This document shows, piece after piece, positions 1 through 6,216 of a DNA stretch of 27,898 nt. Numbering within the stretch: position 1 is the first letter of the stretch; each line of letters starts with the position of its first letter. The stretch is from a virus, in IMG/VR virus record IMGVR_UViG_3300045579_000014, positions 1-27,898 of that record. One strand, 5' to 3'. Made by a program: the position numbers and the translations under genes. The notes under the pieces were generated by a model. That model ran no database searches and was not told the DNA's origin. It worked only from the letters and a program-made list of their open reading frames with translations.

Positions 1-459
1 ACTCTATCAGCTAAGAATGGTAGAACATTTCAACAATTAGTTGTATCTTACAAAAACGATAAAGGTATGGCTCAAGCTAAAAAGCTAGTGTCATTTGCAA
101 ACCCTGATCTATTCAAAGCAGCTAAGTCTTGGACTAAAGATCAGATTATCAATGTCAAAACAGTTAAGAATGACAAGACTGGTTATTGGGATTGGGTAGG
201 ACTAGAAGGAGAAACTGTGGCAGAATCTAAACCAACAGCATCAGCAACAAGAGTAACTGGATCTAACTATGAAACTAAAGAAGAACGTGCAGCTAGACAG
301 GTATACATTATCCGTCAATCTTCACTAGCTACAGCTGTAGACTTATTAGGTCAAGGTGCTTCAACCGATACAGTTATTGAAACAGCTAAAGTATTTGAAA
401 CTTATGTATTGGGTAACACAGGTTCATTTGACGATTTACCTGATGATATTCCTGAATAG
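1..459 (+). CDS. ssDNA-binding protein (gp2.5-like), 5' end outside window
   Basis: The reading frame is open from base 1 through the first Met at 67, so the gene starts before the window and 152 residues are visible. The role inferred is coating of single-stranded DNA during phage replication. The visible part mixes aromatic and basic residues (FQQLVVSYKN, YWDWVGLEGE), as in an OB-fold protein, followed by a polar linker, a helical segment and an acidic end (FDDLPDDIPE). An acidic C-terminal tail is the classic protein-docking tail of ssDNA-binding proteins, including T7 gp2.5. The gene sits directly before an exonuclease and endonuclease I, the usual replication neighbourhood. Identity rests on tail, composition and context; no sequence match could be run. 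Confidence 0.65.
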   Translation, partial: TLSAKNGRTFQQLVVSYKNDKGMAQAKKLVSFANPDLFKAAKSWTKDQIINVKTVKNDKTGYWDWVGLEGETVAESKPTASATRVTGSNYETKEERAARQVYIIRQSSLATAVDLLGQGASTDTVIETAKVFETYVLGNTGSFDDLPDDIPE

Positions 460-467
460 GAGTTAGT

Positions 468-842
468 ATGAAAAAGTGGGAAGTCTGGATTATAAGGGCA
501 TTGCTAGCCTCTGGAATTATATTATGTTTACTTTCATGGTCAATGTTCTTTACCAGACTTGACGCTAAAGAATTAAAATATCTGCACTATCATTATAATG
601 ATAATGTAGTTATTACTCTATCAAATGTAGATTGTATGATTCCTGAGATAAAAGATTTATATCCATGGGCTGCAATAGCTACACGAGTAGATGGTAATAG
701 ATTAATTGCATGTTACAAAGGCGAGGGAGACATGATTGAAATCCAATGGTATAAAGGAGATAAGTCTGTTTTCCCTGCTAATGTATTTTTAGTAGATCCA
801 AATCAAGATAAAACTTATAAGAAAGTGATACCTAACAGTTAA
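468..842 (+). CDS. Membrane-anchored conserved phage protein of unknown function
   Basis: A 124-residue protein with one clear N-terminal hydrophobic segment at about residues 7-28, preceded by MKKWE. It reads as a signal anchor with the rest of the protein probably in the periplasm. The soluble part (about residues 35-120) contains an IQWYKGDKSVFPANVFLVDP region that resembles a small protein I recall from other T7-like marine phages, but I know no function for it. Two cysteines (about 57 and 83) could form a disulfide if exported. The ATG follows AGGAG by a few bases, and the stop codon overlaps the exonuclease start by one base, so the two genes are probably translationally coupled. Confidence 0.75.
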   Translation: MKKWEVWIIRALLASGIILCLLSWSMFFTRLDAKELKYLHYHYNDNVVITLSNVDCMIPEIKDLYPWAAIATRVDGNRLIACYKGEGDMIEIQWYKGDKSVFPANVFLVDPNQDKTYKKVIPNS

Positions 843-1558
843 TGATAGCCCTTATTGATCAAGATTTATTATGCTATAGATGCGCTGCTAGTGCCGAGAA
901 TGATGACCTCGGCATTGCTATATATAGGATAGACGAACTACTAGATAACATTCTTAATAAGACTGAGGCTACTAGTTACAGAGCATTCTTAACTAGCTCA
1001 TCTAATTTTAGAAAACAAATCTATCCTGAATATAAAGCTAATCGTACTCAACCTAAACCTAAACATCTAAGAGATCTGCAAGTATACAGCTTAGAGAAAC
1101 TTAATGCTGAATACGCACCTGATGGACTAGAAGCAGATGATGCTTTAGCAATTAATCAAAAGTATTTAGGTGTAAATATAGAAGATACTATCATATGTTC
1201 TCTTGATAAAGACTTATTACAAGTACCAGGGCATCACTTCTCTTGGGAGATTAATGGTAAAGGTTGGTCTAGACCTGATACATTTATAGAACAATCAGAA
1301 CTAGAAGGTTTAAGATTATTCTATAAGCAATGTCTTAAAGGAGATACATCAGATAATGTTAAAGGTATAGAAGGATTAGGCGAAAAGAAAGCAGCTAAGA
1401 TACTTGCTGATTGTACATCTCAACAAGAAATGTTTAACATTGTAAGAGATTTGTACGGAAACGATGAAGAGTTTATCATGAATGCAAGTGTGCTATGGAT
1501 TCTTAGATCATTAGATGACAACTGGAAGGATAGGTTTGATGCCCTCATTCAAGAGTAA
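842..1558 (+). CDS. 5'-3' exonuclease, FEN/T7 gp6-like
   Basis: A 238-residue flap-endonuclease-family exonuclease. It would remove 5' ends and primers and degrade host DNA during replication and recombination, using two metal ions. The acidic metal ligands are visible: D6 in ALIDQD, the EADD cluster at 97-100, SLDKD at 120-124 and GDTSDN at 168-172. The helix-hairpin-helix DNA-binding motif GIEGLGEKKAAKIL lies at about 175-188. Between them, FRKQIYPEYKANR (56-68) is the basic arch region typical of the family. It is somewhat shorter than T7 gp6 (about 300 residues). Its ATG overlaps the stop of the previous gene by one base, and endonuclease I begins inside its 3' end. Confidence 0.92.
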   Translation: MIALIDQDLLCYRCAASAENDDLGIAIYRIDELLDNILNKTEATSYRAFLTSSSNFRKQIYPEYKANRTQPKPKHLRDLQVYSLEKLNAEYAPDGLEADDALAINQKYLGVNIEDTIICSLDKDLLQVPGHHFSWEINGKGWSRPDTFIEQSELEGLRLFYKQCLKGDTSDNVKGIEGLGEKKAAKILADCTSQQEMFNIVRDLYGNDEEFIMNASVLWILRSLDDNWKDRFDALIQE

Positions 1559-1922
1559 GTTAGAAGAAAAAGTATGGGCAACACTTAAACGTGAGTATCC
1601 TTCAGTAAAGTATGAACCTAACAAGTTTAAGTTTATACAACCTGAAATAGAAAGAACTTATATACCTGATTTCAAGACAGGTCGTAGTAATATATTCCTC
1701 GAAGCCAAGGGTAAGTTAGACTTAGAAACAAGAAAGAAGATGATCTGGTTTAGGGATTCTAATCCTAATATCAGAATTATATTCTTATTTCAGAACCCTG
1801 ATAATAAGATTACTAAACGAAGTAAAACAACCTATGCTATGTGGGCTACTGATAATGGCTTTGAATGGCTAGACTTTAGAAAGGATTGGCTTAATGCTTA
1901 TAAGCAACTGTGTAAAAAATGA
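1539..1922 (+). CDS. Endonuclease I, Holliday-junction resolvase (T7 gp3-like)
   Basis: A junction-resolving endonuclease that debranches replicating DNA and helps degrade host DNA. With the start at 1539 (MPSFKSKLEE) the protein has 127 residues. The nuclease residues align with T7 gp3: E9 in KLEEKV (T7 E20), D44 in YIPDF (T7 D55), and E55 and K57 in FLEAKG (T7 E65, K67). I chose ATG 1539 over ATG 1515 because a purine-rich ribosome site (GGAAGGATAGG) lies just before it and because the family starts close to the FxSxLE motif. The gene overlaps the last 20 bases of the exonuclease. T7 gp3 is a dimer of about 149 residues, so the length fits. Confidence 0.9.
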   Translation: MPSFKSKLEEKVWATLKREYPSVKYEPNKFKFIQPEIERTYIPDFKTGRSNIFLEAKGKLDLETRKKMIWFRDSNPNIRIIFLFQNPDNKITKRSKTTYAMWATDNGFEWLDFRKDWLNAYKQLCKK

Positions 1923-2088
1923 TGATGGTAGTTATGACTTTGATTTCCATGTGGACCCTAATGAAGCTGCATTCCTTATGGATCACGCTATTAAAGATTT
2001 AATCCATCACGGAATTATTCAAGTTAATTTAGACGAAGCAGAACAAGAGTTTGAGATTCATAAAGAACAAGGAGGAAGTGTACAATGA
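1894..2088 (+). CDS. Small acidic conserved hypothetical protein
   Basis: A 64-residue acidic protein with no membrane segment. The core NDDGSYDFDFHVDPNEA followed by a predicted helix (AAFLMDHAIKDLIHHGII) resembles small phage proteins seen near endonuclease I in marine T7-like phages; function unknown. The only ATG, at 1894, lies inside the end of the endonuclease gene without a clear ribosome site, so translation may depend on coupling or start at a rarer codon nearby. The 3' end carries a strong ribosome site (AAGGAGGAAG) for the next small gene, whose ATG overlaps this stop. Confidence 0.6.
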   Translation: MLISNCVKNDDGSYDFDFHVDPNEAAFLMDHAIKDLIHHGIIQVNLDEAEQEFEIHKEQGGSVQ

Positions 2089-2198
2089 TTCAACTAAGAT
2101 ATCTGAAAGAAGGCAATAGCCCTTTACTCTTACAGTATAGACATAACTTTATATTGTTTACAACTAGATGGAAAGCAGTTACTACAAAGGTACAATAA
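2085..2198 (+). CDS. 37-residue hypothetical protein
   Basis: A small ORF, MIQLRYLKEGN onwards, 37 residues, basic, with a central LLLQYRHNFILFTTRW stretch. It has a very good ribosome site (AAGGAGGAAG, 2069-2078) seven bases before the ATG, its start overlaps the previous stop as ATGA, and its stop lies one base before the next ATG. Tight spacing plus the ribosome site argue that it is translated. I do not recognise the family. Confidence 0.6.
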   Translation: MIQLRYLKEGNSPLLLQYRHNFILFTTRWKAVTTKVQ

Positions 2199-2199
2199 T

Positions 2200-2946
2200 A
2201 TGAGTAAGATTCTTTTATTAGATATAGAGATGGCCCCTAACGTAGCTCACGTATGGGGTATATGGGATCAGAACATTGGTATCAATCAATTACAAGAGTC
2301 CTCTTATGTCATGTGCTATGCAGCTAAATGGCTAGGGGATAAAAAGATGGTGTTTGATTCTGTTAAGAAGTCTGGTGAGAAAAAGATGTTAGAAGGTATT
2401 CATAAACTTCTTGATGAGGCAGATGCAGTTATACACTACAATGGTAAGAGATTTGATATTCCATCTCTTAATAAAGAATTCTTACTACATGGAATGTTTC
2501 CTCCTGCACCATTTAAAGAGATTGACTTACTTACTGTAGCTAAAGGTAGGTTTAGATTTGTATCTAACAAGCTAGACTATGTAGCTCAACAACTAGGTTT
2601 AGGTAAGAAGACTGAACATAGTGGTCATGAGTTATGGGTACAATGTATGGCAGGTATCCCTAAAGCTTGGAAGATTATGGAAGAATACAATCGTAATGAT
2701 GTTATACTTCTTGAGAAAGTATATAACAAGTTTAAACCTTGGATTAAGAATCACCTTAATCGTAATCTAATAGAAGGTACAGACTTATGTTGTCCTACTT
2801 GCTCATCTAAAAATTTCCAGCGAAGAGGATATAACATGACTTCGGCAGGCAAATATCAACGATATCAATGCCGTAGCTGTGGTAATTGGTTCAGAGATAA
2901 CAAAAACTTAAAAGAAAAAGGTCAACTAAAGGTGGTAAATATATGA
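2200..2946 (+). CDS. DEDDy 3'-5' exonuclease with C-terminal zinc ribbon
   Basis: A 248-residue protein with two parts. Residues 1 to about 185 form an RNase H-fold 3'-5' exonuclease: Exo I motif D8-x-E10 (LLLDIE), Exo II region HYNGKRFDIP with D86, and Exo III motif Y163-N-R-N-D167-V, the DEDDy pattern. It would remove nucleotides from DNA 3' ends, for proofreading, repair or processing. Residues about 196-229 form a zinc ribbon: two cysteine knuckles C198-x2-C201 and C224-x2-C227 around a basic stretch (FQRRGYN), likely binding nucleic acid. The polymerase itself is not in the window, so whether this acts as a separate proofreader cannot be decided here. The stop overlaps the next ATG. Confidence 0.85.
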   Translation: MSKILLLDIEMAPNVAHVWGIWDQNIGINQLQESSYVMCYAAKWLGDKKMVFDSVKKSGEKKMLEGIHKLLDEADAVIHYNGKRFDIPSLNKEFLLHGMFPPAPFKEIDLLTVAKGRFRFVSNKLDYVAQQLGLGKKTEHSGHELWVQCMAGIPKAWKIMEEYNRNDVILLEKVYNKFKPWIKNHLNRNLIEGTDLCCPTCSSKNFQRRGYNMTSAGKYQRYQCRSCGNWFRDNKNLKEKGQLKVVNI

Positions 2947-3164
2947 TGCCTATAGCCTGGTTAGTTAAAGAATACGATAGTAAAGGAACTTTAGTTTGGC
3001 AAGGTTTACTAATGAGTGAGCCTACTGAATTATCTTGGATGAAAGATTTAAAAAGTAAGCAACATAACCTTGAAATCATTCCTCTTATTCCTGATGAAAA
3101 GAATATTAAAAGGATTACAAATGTTAAGAAATATGATTCTAGTAGGTTTGTTGTTGGCTTGTAG
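2943..3164 (+). CDS. Small hypothetical protein
   Basis: A 73-residue soluble protein starting MMPIAWLVKEYDSKG with no recognised domain. The early part (WLVKEYDSKGTLVWQGLLMSEP) reads like a two-stranded beta hairpin, followed by a charged C-terminal half. Its ATG overlaps the exonuclease stop, and its 3' end overlaps the lipoprotein gene by 44 bases. Function unknown. Confidence 0.6.
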   Translation: MMPIAWLVKEYDSKGTLVWQGLLMSEPTELSWMKDLKSKQHNLEIIPLIPDEKNIKRITNVKKYDSSRFVVGL

Positions 3165-3297
3165 TGGGTGTACACAATTTGCTGCATCTGTCTCAGGGAC
3201 TTTTGTAGGAAACATAGCATCAGATAGAATGCTTAAAGAACTAGACAAGGATAAAAAAGATGATACTAAACAAAAGATTCCTAAGAAAACTTTATGA
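3121..3297 (+). CDS. Small predicted lipoprotein
   Basis: With the start at 3121 the protein has 58 residues: a short basic start (MLRNM), a hydrophobic core ILVGLLLA and a lipobox (LLLAC; a second Cys follows in CSGC). After the Cys comes a polar stretch and a highly charged tail (LKELDKDKKDDTKQKIPKK). It would be exported and lipidated, residing in the envelope. I prefer ATG 3121 to the in-frame ATG 3070 because it has a purine-rich site (AAAAGG) in front and gives a normal signal peptide. The size and lipobox recall Rz1-type outer-membrane spanins, but it lies in the replication arm far from the holin, so that reading is weak. It overlaps genes on both sides. Confidence 0.6.
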   Translation: MLRNMILVGLLLACSGCTQFAASVSGTFVGNIASDRMLKELDKDKKDDTKQKIPKKTL

Positions 3298-3598
3298 TTG
3301 TTATAAAGAGCTACCACCATTCTGTAGTCTTAGGATGCCTCCTGCTCGCAAGGTAACTTTTGAAGTCATTGACGAAACTGATTACATGGGTATGTTTATT
3401 CCTTACCCTATGCGAATTCAAATCTCTACTTCTAATGAGACATTCTATCAGATATCTGAAACAATACTTCATGAAATGATACACCTTTATTTGTTTTATA
3501 ATAATCATACTGACTATAATCAGCATGAACAAAAGTTTAATGAGATTGCTGATAAAGTTTGTGAATATTTATTACTAAGTCGTGAACATTTTGGTTGA
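3260..3598 (+). CDS. SprT-like zinc metallopeptidase
   Basis: A 112-residue protein with the zincin motif HEMIH at residues 71-75 (two His ligands, catalytic Glu) and a likely third ligand His89 in YNQHEQKF, the arrangement of SprT/Spartan-like domains. Before it is a beta-rich region (RKVTFEVIDETDYMGMFIP and MRIQIS) typical of the fold. Cellular Spartan proteases cleave DNA-protein crosslinks; for phage versions the substrate is not known, so removal of proteins from replicating DNA is only an inference. The start overlaps the lipoprotein gene by 38 bases. The stop codon lies inside the -35 box of the next promoter. Confidence 0.75.
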   Translation: MILNKRFLRKLYDCYKELPPFCSLRMPPARKVTFEVIDETDYMGMFIPYPMRIQISTSNETFYQISETILHEMIHLYLFYNNHTDYNQHEQKFNEIADKVCEYLLLSREHFG

Positions 3599-3623
3599 CA
3601 AGTATATAATAAATTGTTATAAT
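3595..3623 (+). promoter_or_regulatory. Consensus sigma70-type promoter with extended -10
   Basis: TTGACA at 3595-3600, a 17-base spacer and TATAAT at 3618-3623, preceded by TG one base upstream (TGTTATAAT). Both boxes and the spacer match the bacterial consensus exactly. It lies in the only real gap of the left arm, 20 bases before the DUF3310 ATG (3643), with a ribosome site AAGGAG at 3631-3636. It would let host RNA polymerase transcribe the DUF3310 to ribonucleotide reductase block. Confidence 0.85.
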
Positions 3624-3642
3624 ATTAGGTAAGGAGATAACT

Positions 3643-4011
3643 ATGAGTGCATTAGATAAACAAGTAGCAGGAAAGCATTATAAAGAATTAAAAATCCAAC
3701 CTATTCAATATATTACAGCTAACAATTTACCCTATATCGAGGGTAATGTAGTTAAATATATTACTAGGTGGAGACATAAAGGTGGTATAGAAGACTTGAA
3801 TAAAGTTATTCATTACGTTGAACTATTAAAGGAGTTAGAAGTTGGCAAGTCAGAACGATCACACAGGAGCGAGACTAGTCTCAAAGACATTATCAAAAGA
3901 GGGCCAAGAAAATTGGGATCTTATATTTGGAAAGCGTATGAAAGAACAAAAGCTTTCTTCCGAAGATCTAAACAATCTAAACCAGGATACCCGGGCAGCT
4001 ACATATTCTAA
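3643..4011 (+). CDS. DUF3310 family protein (T7 gp1.7-like)
   Basis: Residues about 10-67 match the DUF3310 pattern as I know it: HYKELKIQPIQYI, then EGNVVKYITRWRHKGG and IEDLNKVIHYVELLKE. The family includes T7 gene 1.7, which has nucleotide kinase activity, so a role in nucleotide metabolism is plausible and fits the neighbouring ribonucleotide reductase. The frame runs on for about 55 more residues that are rich in K, R and S, do not resemble the domain, and overlap another ORF with its own ribosome site. The true end could be uncertain if a frameshift is used. Ribosome site TAAGGAG precedes the ATG. It is the first gene of the transcript from the promoter at 3595. Confidence 0.8.
   Translation: MSALDKQVAGKHYKELKIQPIQYITANNLPYIEGNVVKYITRWRHKGGIEDLNKVIHYVELLKELEVGKSERSHRSETSLKDIIKRGPRKLGSYIWKAYERTKAFFRRSKQSKPGYPGSYIF
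3829..3834 (+). promoter_or_regulatory. Shine-Dalgarno site for nested TTG start
   Basis: AAGGAG seven bases before TTG 3842. It lies within the DUF3310 coding frame and supports independent initiation of the overlapping ORF. Confidence 0.55.
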
Positions 4012-4033
4012 TGGTCGGTCATCAGAAAGTTAA
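3842..4033 (+). CDS. Small protein from TTG start, overlapping DUF3310 gene
   Basis: A 63-residue polar, soluble ORF beginning at TTG 3842 (MASQNDHTGARLVSKTL), read one frame away from the DUF3310 gene and overlapping its last 170 bases. A well placed AAGGAG supports the non-ATG start. Its composition (mixed charges, EGQENWDLIFGKRMKE) looks more like a natural protein than the Arg/Ser/Lys-rich tail read in the DUF3310 frame. The stop lies two bases before the next ATG at 4036. Alternatively the two frames could be joined by ribosomal frameshifting. No function is known. Confidence 0.55.
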   Translation: MASQNDHTGARLVSKTLSKEGQENWDLIFGKRMKEQKLSSEDLNNLNQDTRAATYSNGRSSES

Positions 4034-4035
4034 TT

Positions 4036-4221
4036 ATGCAACGTACTTTTCAAGAATTATGCGAAGATCTTAAGAAATTTGACGAGACAACGCTCTTAGA
4101 GCTTCTTGATATTTCTTCTGAAGAACTTGTCGATAAGTTTCAAGACAAGATAGAAGAAAATCTAGATAGATTACTAAAAGAAACAGATAACGAACTAGAG
4201 GAATATGATACTTATGAGTAG
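4036..4221 (+). CDS. Small acidic conserved phage protein
   Basis: A 61-residue, strongly acidic, helical protein (FQELCEDLKKFDETTLLELLDISSEELVDKF). Similar small acidic proteins occur beside ribonucleotide reductase in marine podoviruses as I recall them; the function is unknown. Its last 17 bases overlap the ribonucleotide reductase gene and carry a GAGGAA sequence that may serve as the reductase ribosome site, which suggests coupled translation. Confidence 0.7.
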   Translation: MQRTFQELCEDLKKFDETTLLELLDISSEELVDKFQDKIEENLDRLLKETDNELEEYDTYE

Positions 4222-6088
4222 TTTACCAAGTGTTTACCAAGAAGTAATAGCAATGAGCAGGTATGCTCGTTTTATACCTGAAAAAAATCGCAGAGAAACT
4301 TGGAAAGAAACAGTTACACGTCTTACTAATTACCTTAAAACTAAGGTTAATTTAATTGACGATGAGTGGACAGAATTACATAATGCAGTTTTAAACTTAG
4401 AAGTTATGCCTTCTATGCGTTTACTTATGACTGCTGGGGAGGCTTGTGAAAGAGATAATATCGCTGCTTATAACTGTAGCTATCTTGCTGTTAATAATAA
4501 ACGTGCTTTTAGTGAAGCTCTATATATACTCATGAATGGTACTGGCGTTGGATTCTCTTGTGAACGTCAAGAGATTTCTAAACTTCCAGAGATTCCAGCT
4601 GAATTAAAGTATGTAGATGACATTATATCTGTAGAAGATAGTAAACTAGGTTGGGCTAAAGCCTTTAAGAAACTCTTATCTTCCTTGTGGGAAGGTGATA
4701 TCCCTACGTTTGACTTTAGTAAAGTACGTCCAGCTGGTGCTAGACTTAAAGTATTTGGTGGTCGTGCTAGTGGCCCTGAACCATTAAAGAAACTATTTGA
4801 CTTTGTAGTTGAAACGTTTAAGCAAGCTAAAGGTCGTAAACTTACATCTATAGAAGTACACGATATTATGTGTATGATTGGTGAGATTGTAGTAGTTGGT
4901 GGTGTTAGAAGATCAGCACTTATTTCTCTATCTAACTTGACTGATCGCAGAATGCGTGAAGCTAAAATGGGAGCATGGTATAATGATTATCCACACAGAG
5001 GCCTTGCCAATAACTCTGTCGCCTACACAGAAAAACCCGACAGTGAAACTTTCATGGAAGAATGGCTCAGCTTGGTTAAGTCCAAGTCAGGTGAACGAGG
5101 AATCTTTAATCGTATTGCTGCTCAAAATCAAGCAAACAAGTGGGGAAGACGAGATCCATCTCTCAGCTACGGAACCAATCCATGCTCAGAAATTATCCTC
5201 CGTGATAAACAGTTCTGCAATCTTACGGAAGTGGTTGTACGGGAAGGTGATACCAGAGCTACCCTTATTCATAAGGTCAGACTTGCGACAATTCTCGGAA
5301 CTATCCAATCAACCTTAACTAACTTCCAATTCTTATCCTCTGAATGGAAGAAGAATACTGAAGAAGAACGCTTACTTGGTGTCAGCTTAACTGGTATTAT
5401 GGATGCTAAGATTACAAGTAATCCTGATCCTAAATTATTAGAGGAACTAAGAGATGTCGCTAGGAAAACAAATGAGATCTATGCTAAACAATTTGATATA
5501 CCATGTTCTACTTCTATCACTTGTGTTAAGCCTTCAGGGACTGTATCGCAGTTGGTTGATTCCGCTAGTGGTATCCATGCTCGTCACAACGACTTTTATA
5601 TCCGACGCATACGCATGGATAAAAAGGACCCGATCTACAATTACCTCAAGAACGCAGGTGTCTCAGTAGAAGACGAAGCTTTCCGTCCTGATAGTACAGC
5701 TGTATTTAGTTTCCCTATGAAAGCTCCTAAAGGTGCTATTCTTAGAAATGATAAGACAGCTATAGAACAATTAGAAAACTGGTTAATTTATCAACGTCAC
5801 TGGTGTGAACACAAGCCATCAGTAACTATCTCTGTTAAGGATGAAGATTGGCCTGAAGTAGGTGCTTGGGTATGGAAACACTTTGATGAGATTAGTGGTG
5901 TATCATTCTTACCACACTCTAATCATACATACCAACAAGCTCCTTATGAAGATTGTACTGAAGAACAATACAATGAACTTCTAGCTAAAACCCCTAGTGT
6001 AATTGACTGGGAAGCTTTTATTGAAGTTGAAGATAACACCACAGGTCAACAAACATTGGCTTGCACCGCAGGAGGTTGTGAGATATGA
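4205..6088 (+). CDS. nrdJ: Class II (B12-dependent) monomeric ribonucleotide reductase
   Basis: A 627-residue enzyme that reduces ribonucleotides to deoxyribonucleotides using adenosylcobalamin, feeding phage DNA synthesis. Catalytic residues align with the Lactobacillus leichmannii enzyme: C91 in NCSYL (C119), N325, C327 and E329 in NPCSEI (N406, C408, E410), C338 in FCNLTE (C419), and the C-terminal redox pair C620/C625 in ACTAGGCEI (C731/C736). CVKPSGTVSQL is the phosphate-binding loop region. It is shorter than the bacterial enzyme (739) but carries all key residues. Class II enzymes need no oxygen and are common in marine phages. The start may be ATG 4205 or ATG 4214, both in frame. Codon use changes inside the gene (about 4975-5345 and 5455-5690). 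Confidence 0.95.
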   Translation: MILMSSLPSVYQEVIAMSRYARFIPEKNRRETWKETVTRLTNYLKTKVNLIDDEWTELHNAVLNLEVMPSMRLLMTAGEACERDNIAAYNCSYLAVNNKRAFSEALYILMNGTGVGFSCERQEISKLPEIPAELKYVDDIISVEDSKLGWAKAFKKLLSSLWEGDIPTFDFSKVRPAGARLKVFGGRASGPEPLKKLFDFVVETFKQAKGRKLTSIEVHDIMCMIGEIVVVGGVRRSALISLSNLTDRRMREAKMGAWYNDYPHRGLANNSVAYTEKPDSETFMEEWLSLVKSKSGERGIFNRIAAQNQANKWGRRDPSLSYGTNPCSEIILRDKQFCNLTEVVVREGDTRATLIHKVRLATILGTIQSTLTNFQFLSSEWKKNTEEERLLGVSLTGIMDAKITSNPDPKLLEELRDVARKTNEIYAKQFDIPCSTSITCVKPSGTVSQLVDSASGIHARHNDFYIRRIRMDKKDPIYNYLKNAGVSVEDEAFRPDSTAVFSFPMKAPKGAILRNDKTAIEQLENWLIYQRHWCEHKPSVTISVKDEDWPEVGAWVWKHFDEISGVSFLPHSNHTYQQAPYEDCTEEQYNELLAKTPSVIDWEAFIEVEDNTTGQQTLACTAGGCEI

Positions 6089-6216
6089 TGATTAACTTTG
6101 AAATAATTGGAGGTTTAAGTCTAGGATTTGAGTTTATAGCTGACGAGTATTTCAACTATTTACTCATAGATTTACTCTTAGTTAGAATACAATTTTCAGC
6201 AGAAAGAACAGAGTGA
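6085..6216 (+). CDS. 43-residue conserved phage protein
   Basis: A small ORF, MMINFEIIGGLSLGFEF onwards, 43 residues. The start ATG overlaps the reductase stop as ATGA, and GGAGG lies upstream at 6071-6075. The pattern FEIIGG..LGFEF followed by LLIDLLLVRIQF resembles tiny proteins I recall from many marine T7-like and cyanophage genomes, of unknown function. Its stop overlaps the GTG start of the next gene. Confidence 0.7.
   Translation: MMINFEIIGGLSLGFEFIADEYFNYLLIDLLLVRIQFSAERTE

Noticed and set aside
3121-3297. Lipoprotein as Rz1-type spanin
   Set aside because: No Rz partner gene overlaps it, and the holin and endolysin are in the opposite arm; only the lipobox supports it.
2891-3532. 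Minus-strand ORFs opposite the small-gene chain in the left arm
   Set aside because: No ribosome sites; they oppose better supported coding frames (zinc ribbon exonuclease, lipoprotein, HExxH protease).
4956-5669. Two extra plus-strand ORFs inside the ribonucleotide reductase gene
   Set aside because: They are alternate frames opened by the changed codon usage there; no start signals, no domain. The codon shift itself is kept as a finding.
4700-5700. Intron or intein within the ribonucleotide reductase
   Set aside because: The protein reads continuously through all active-site motifs with no inserted block, so no element is present now.
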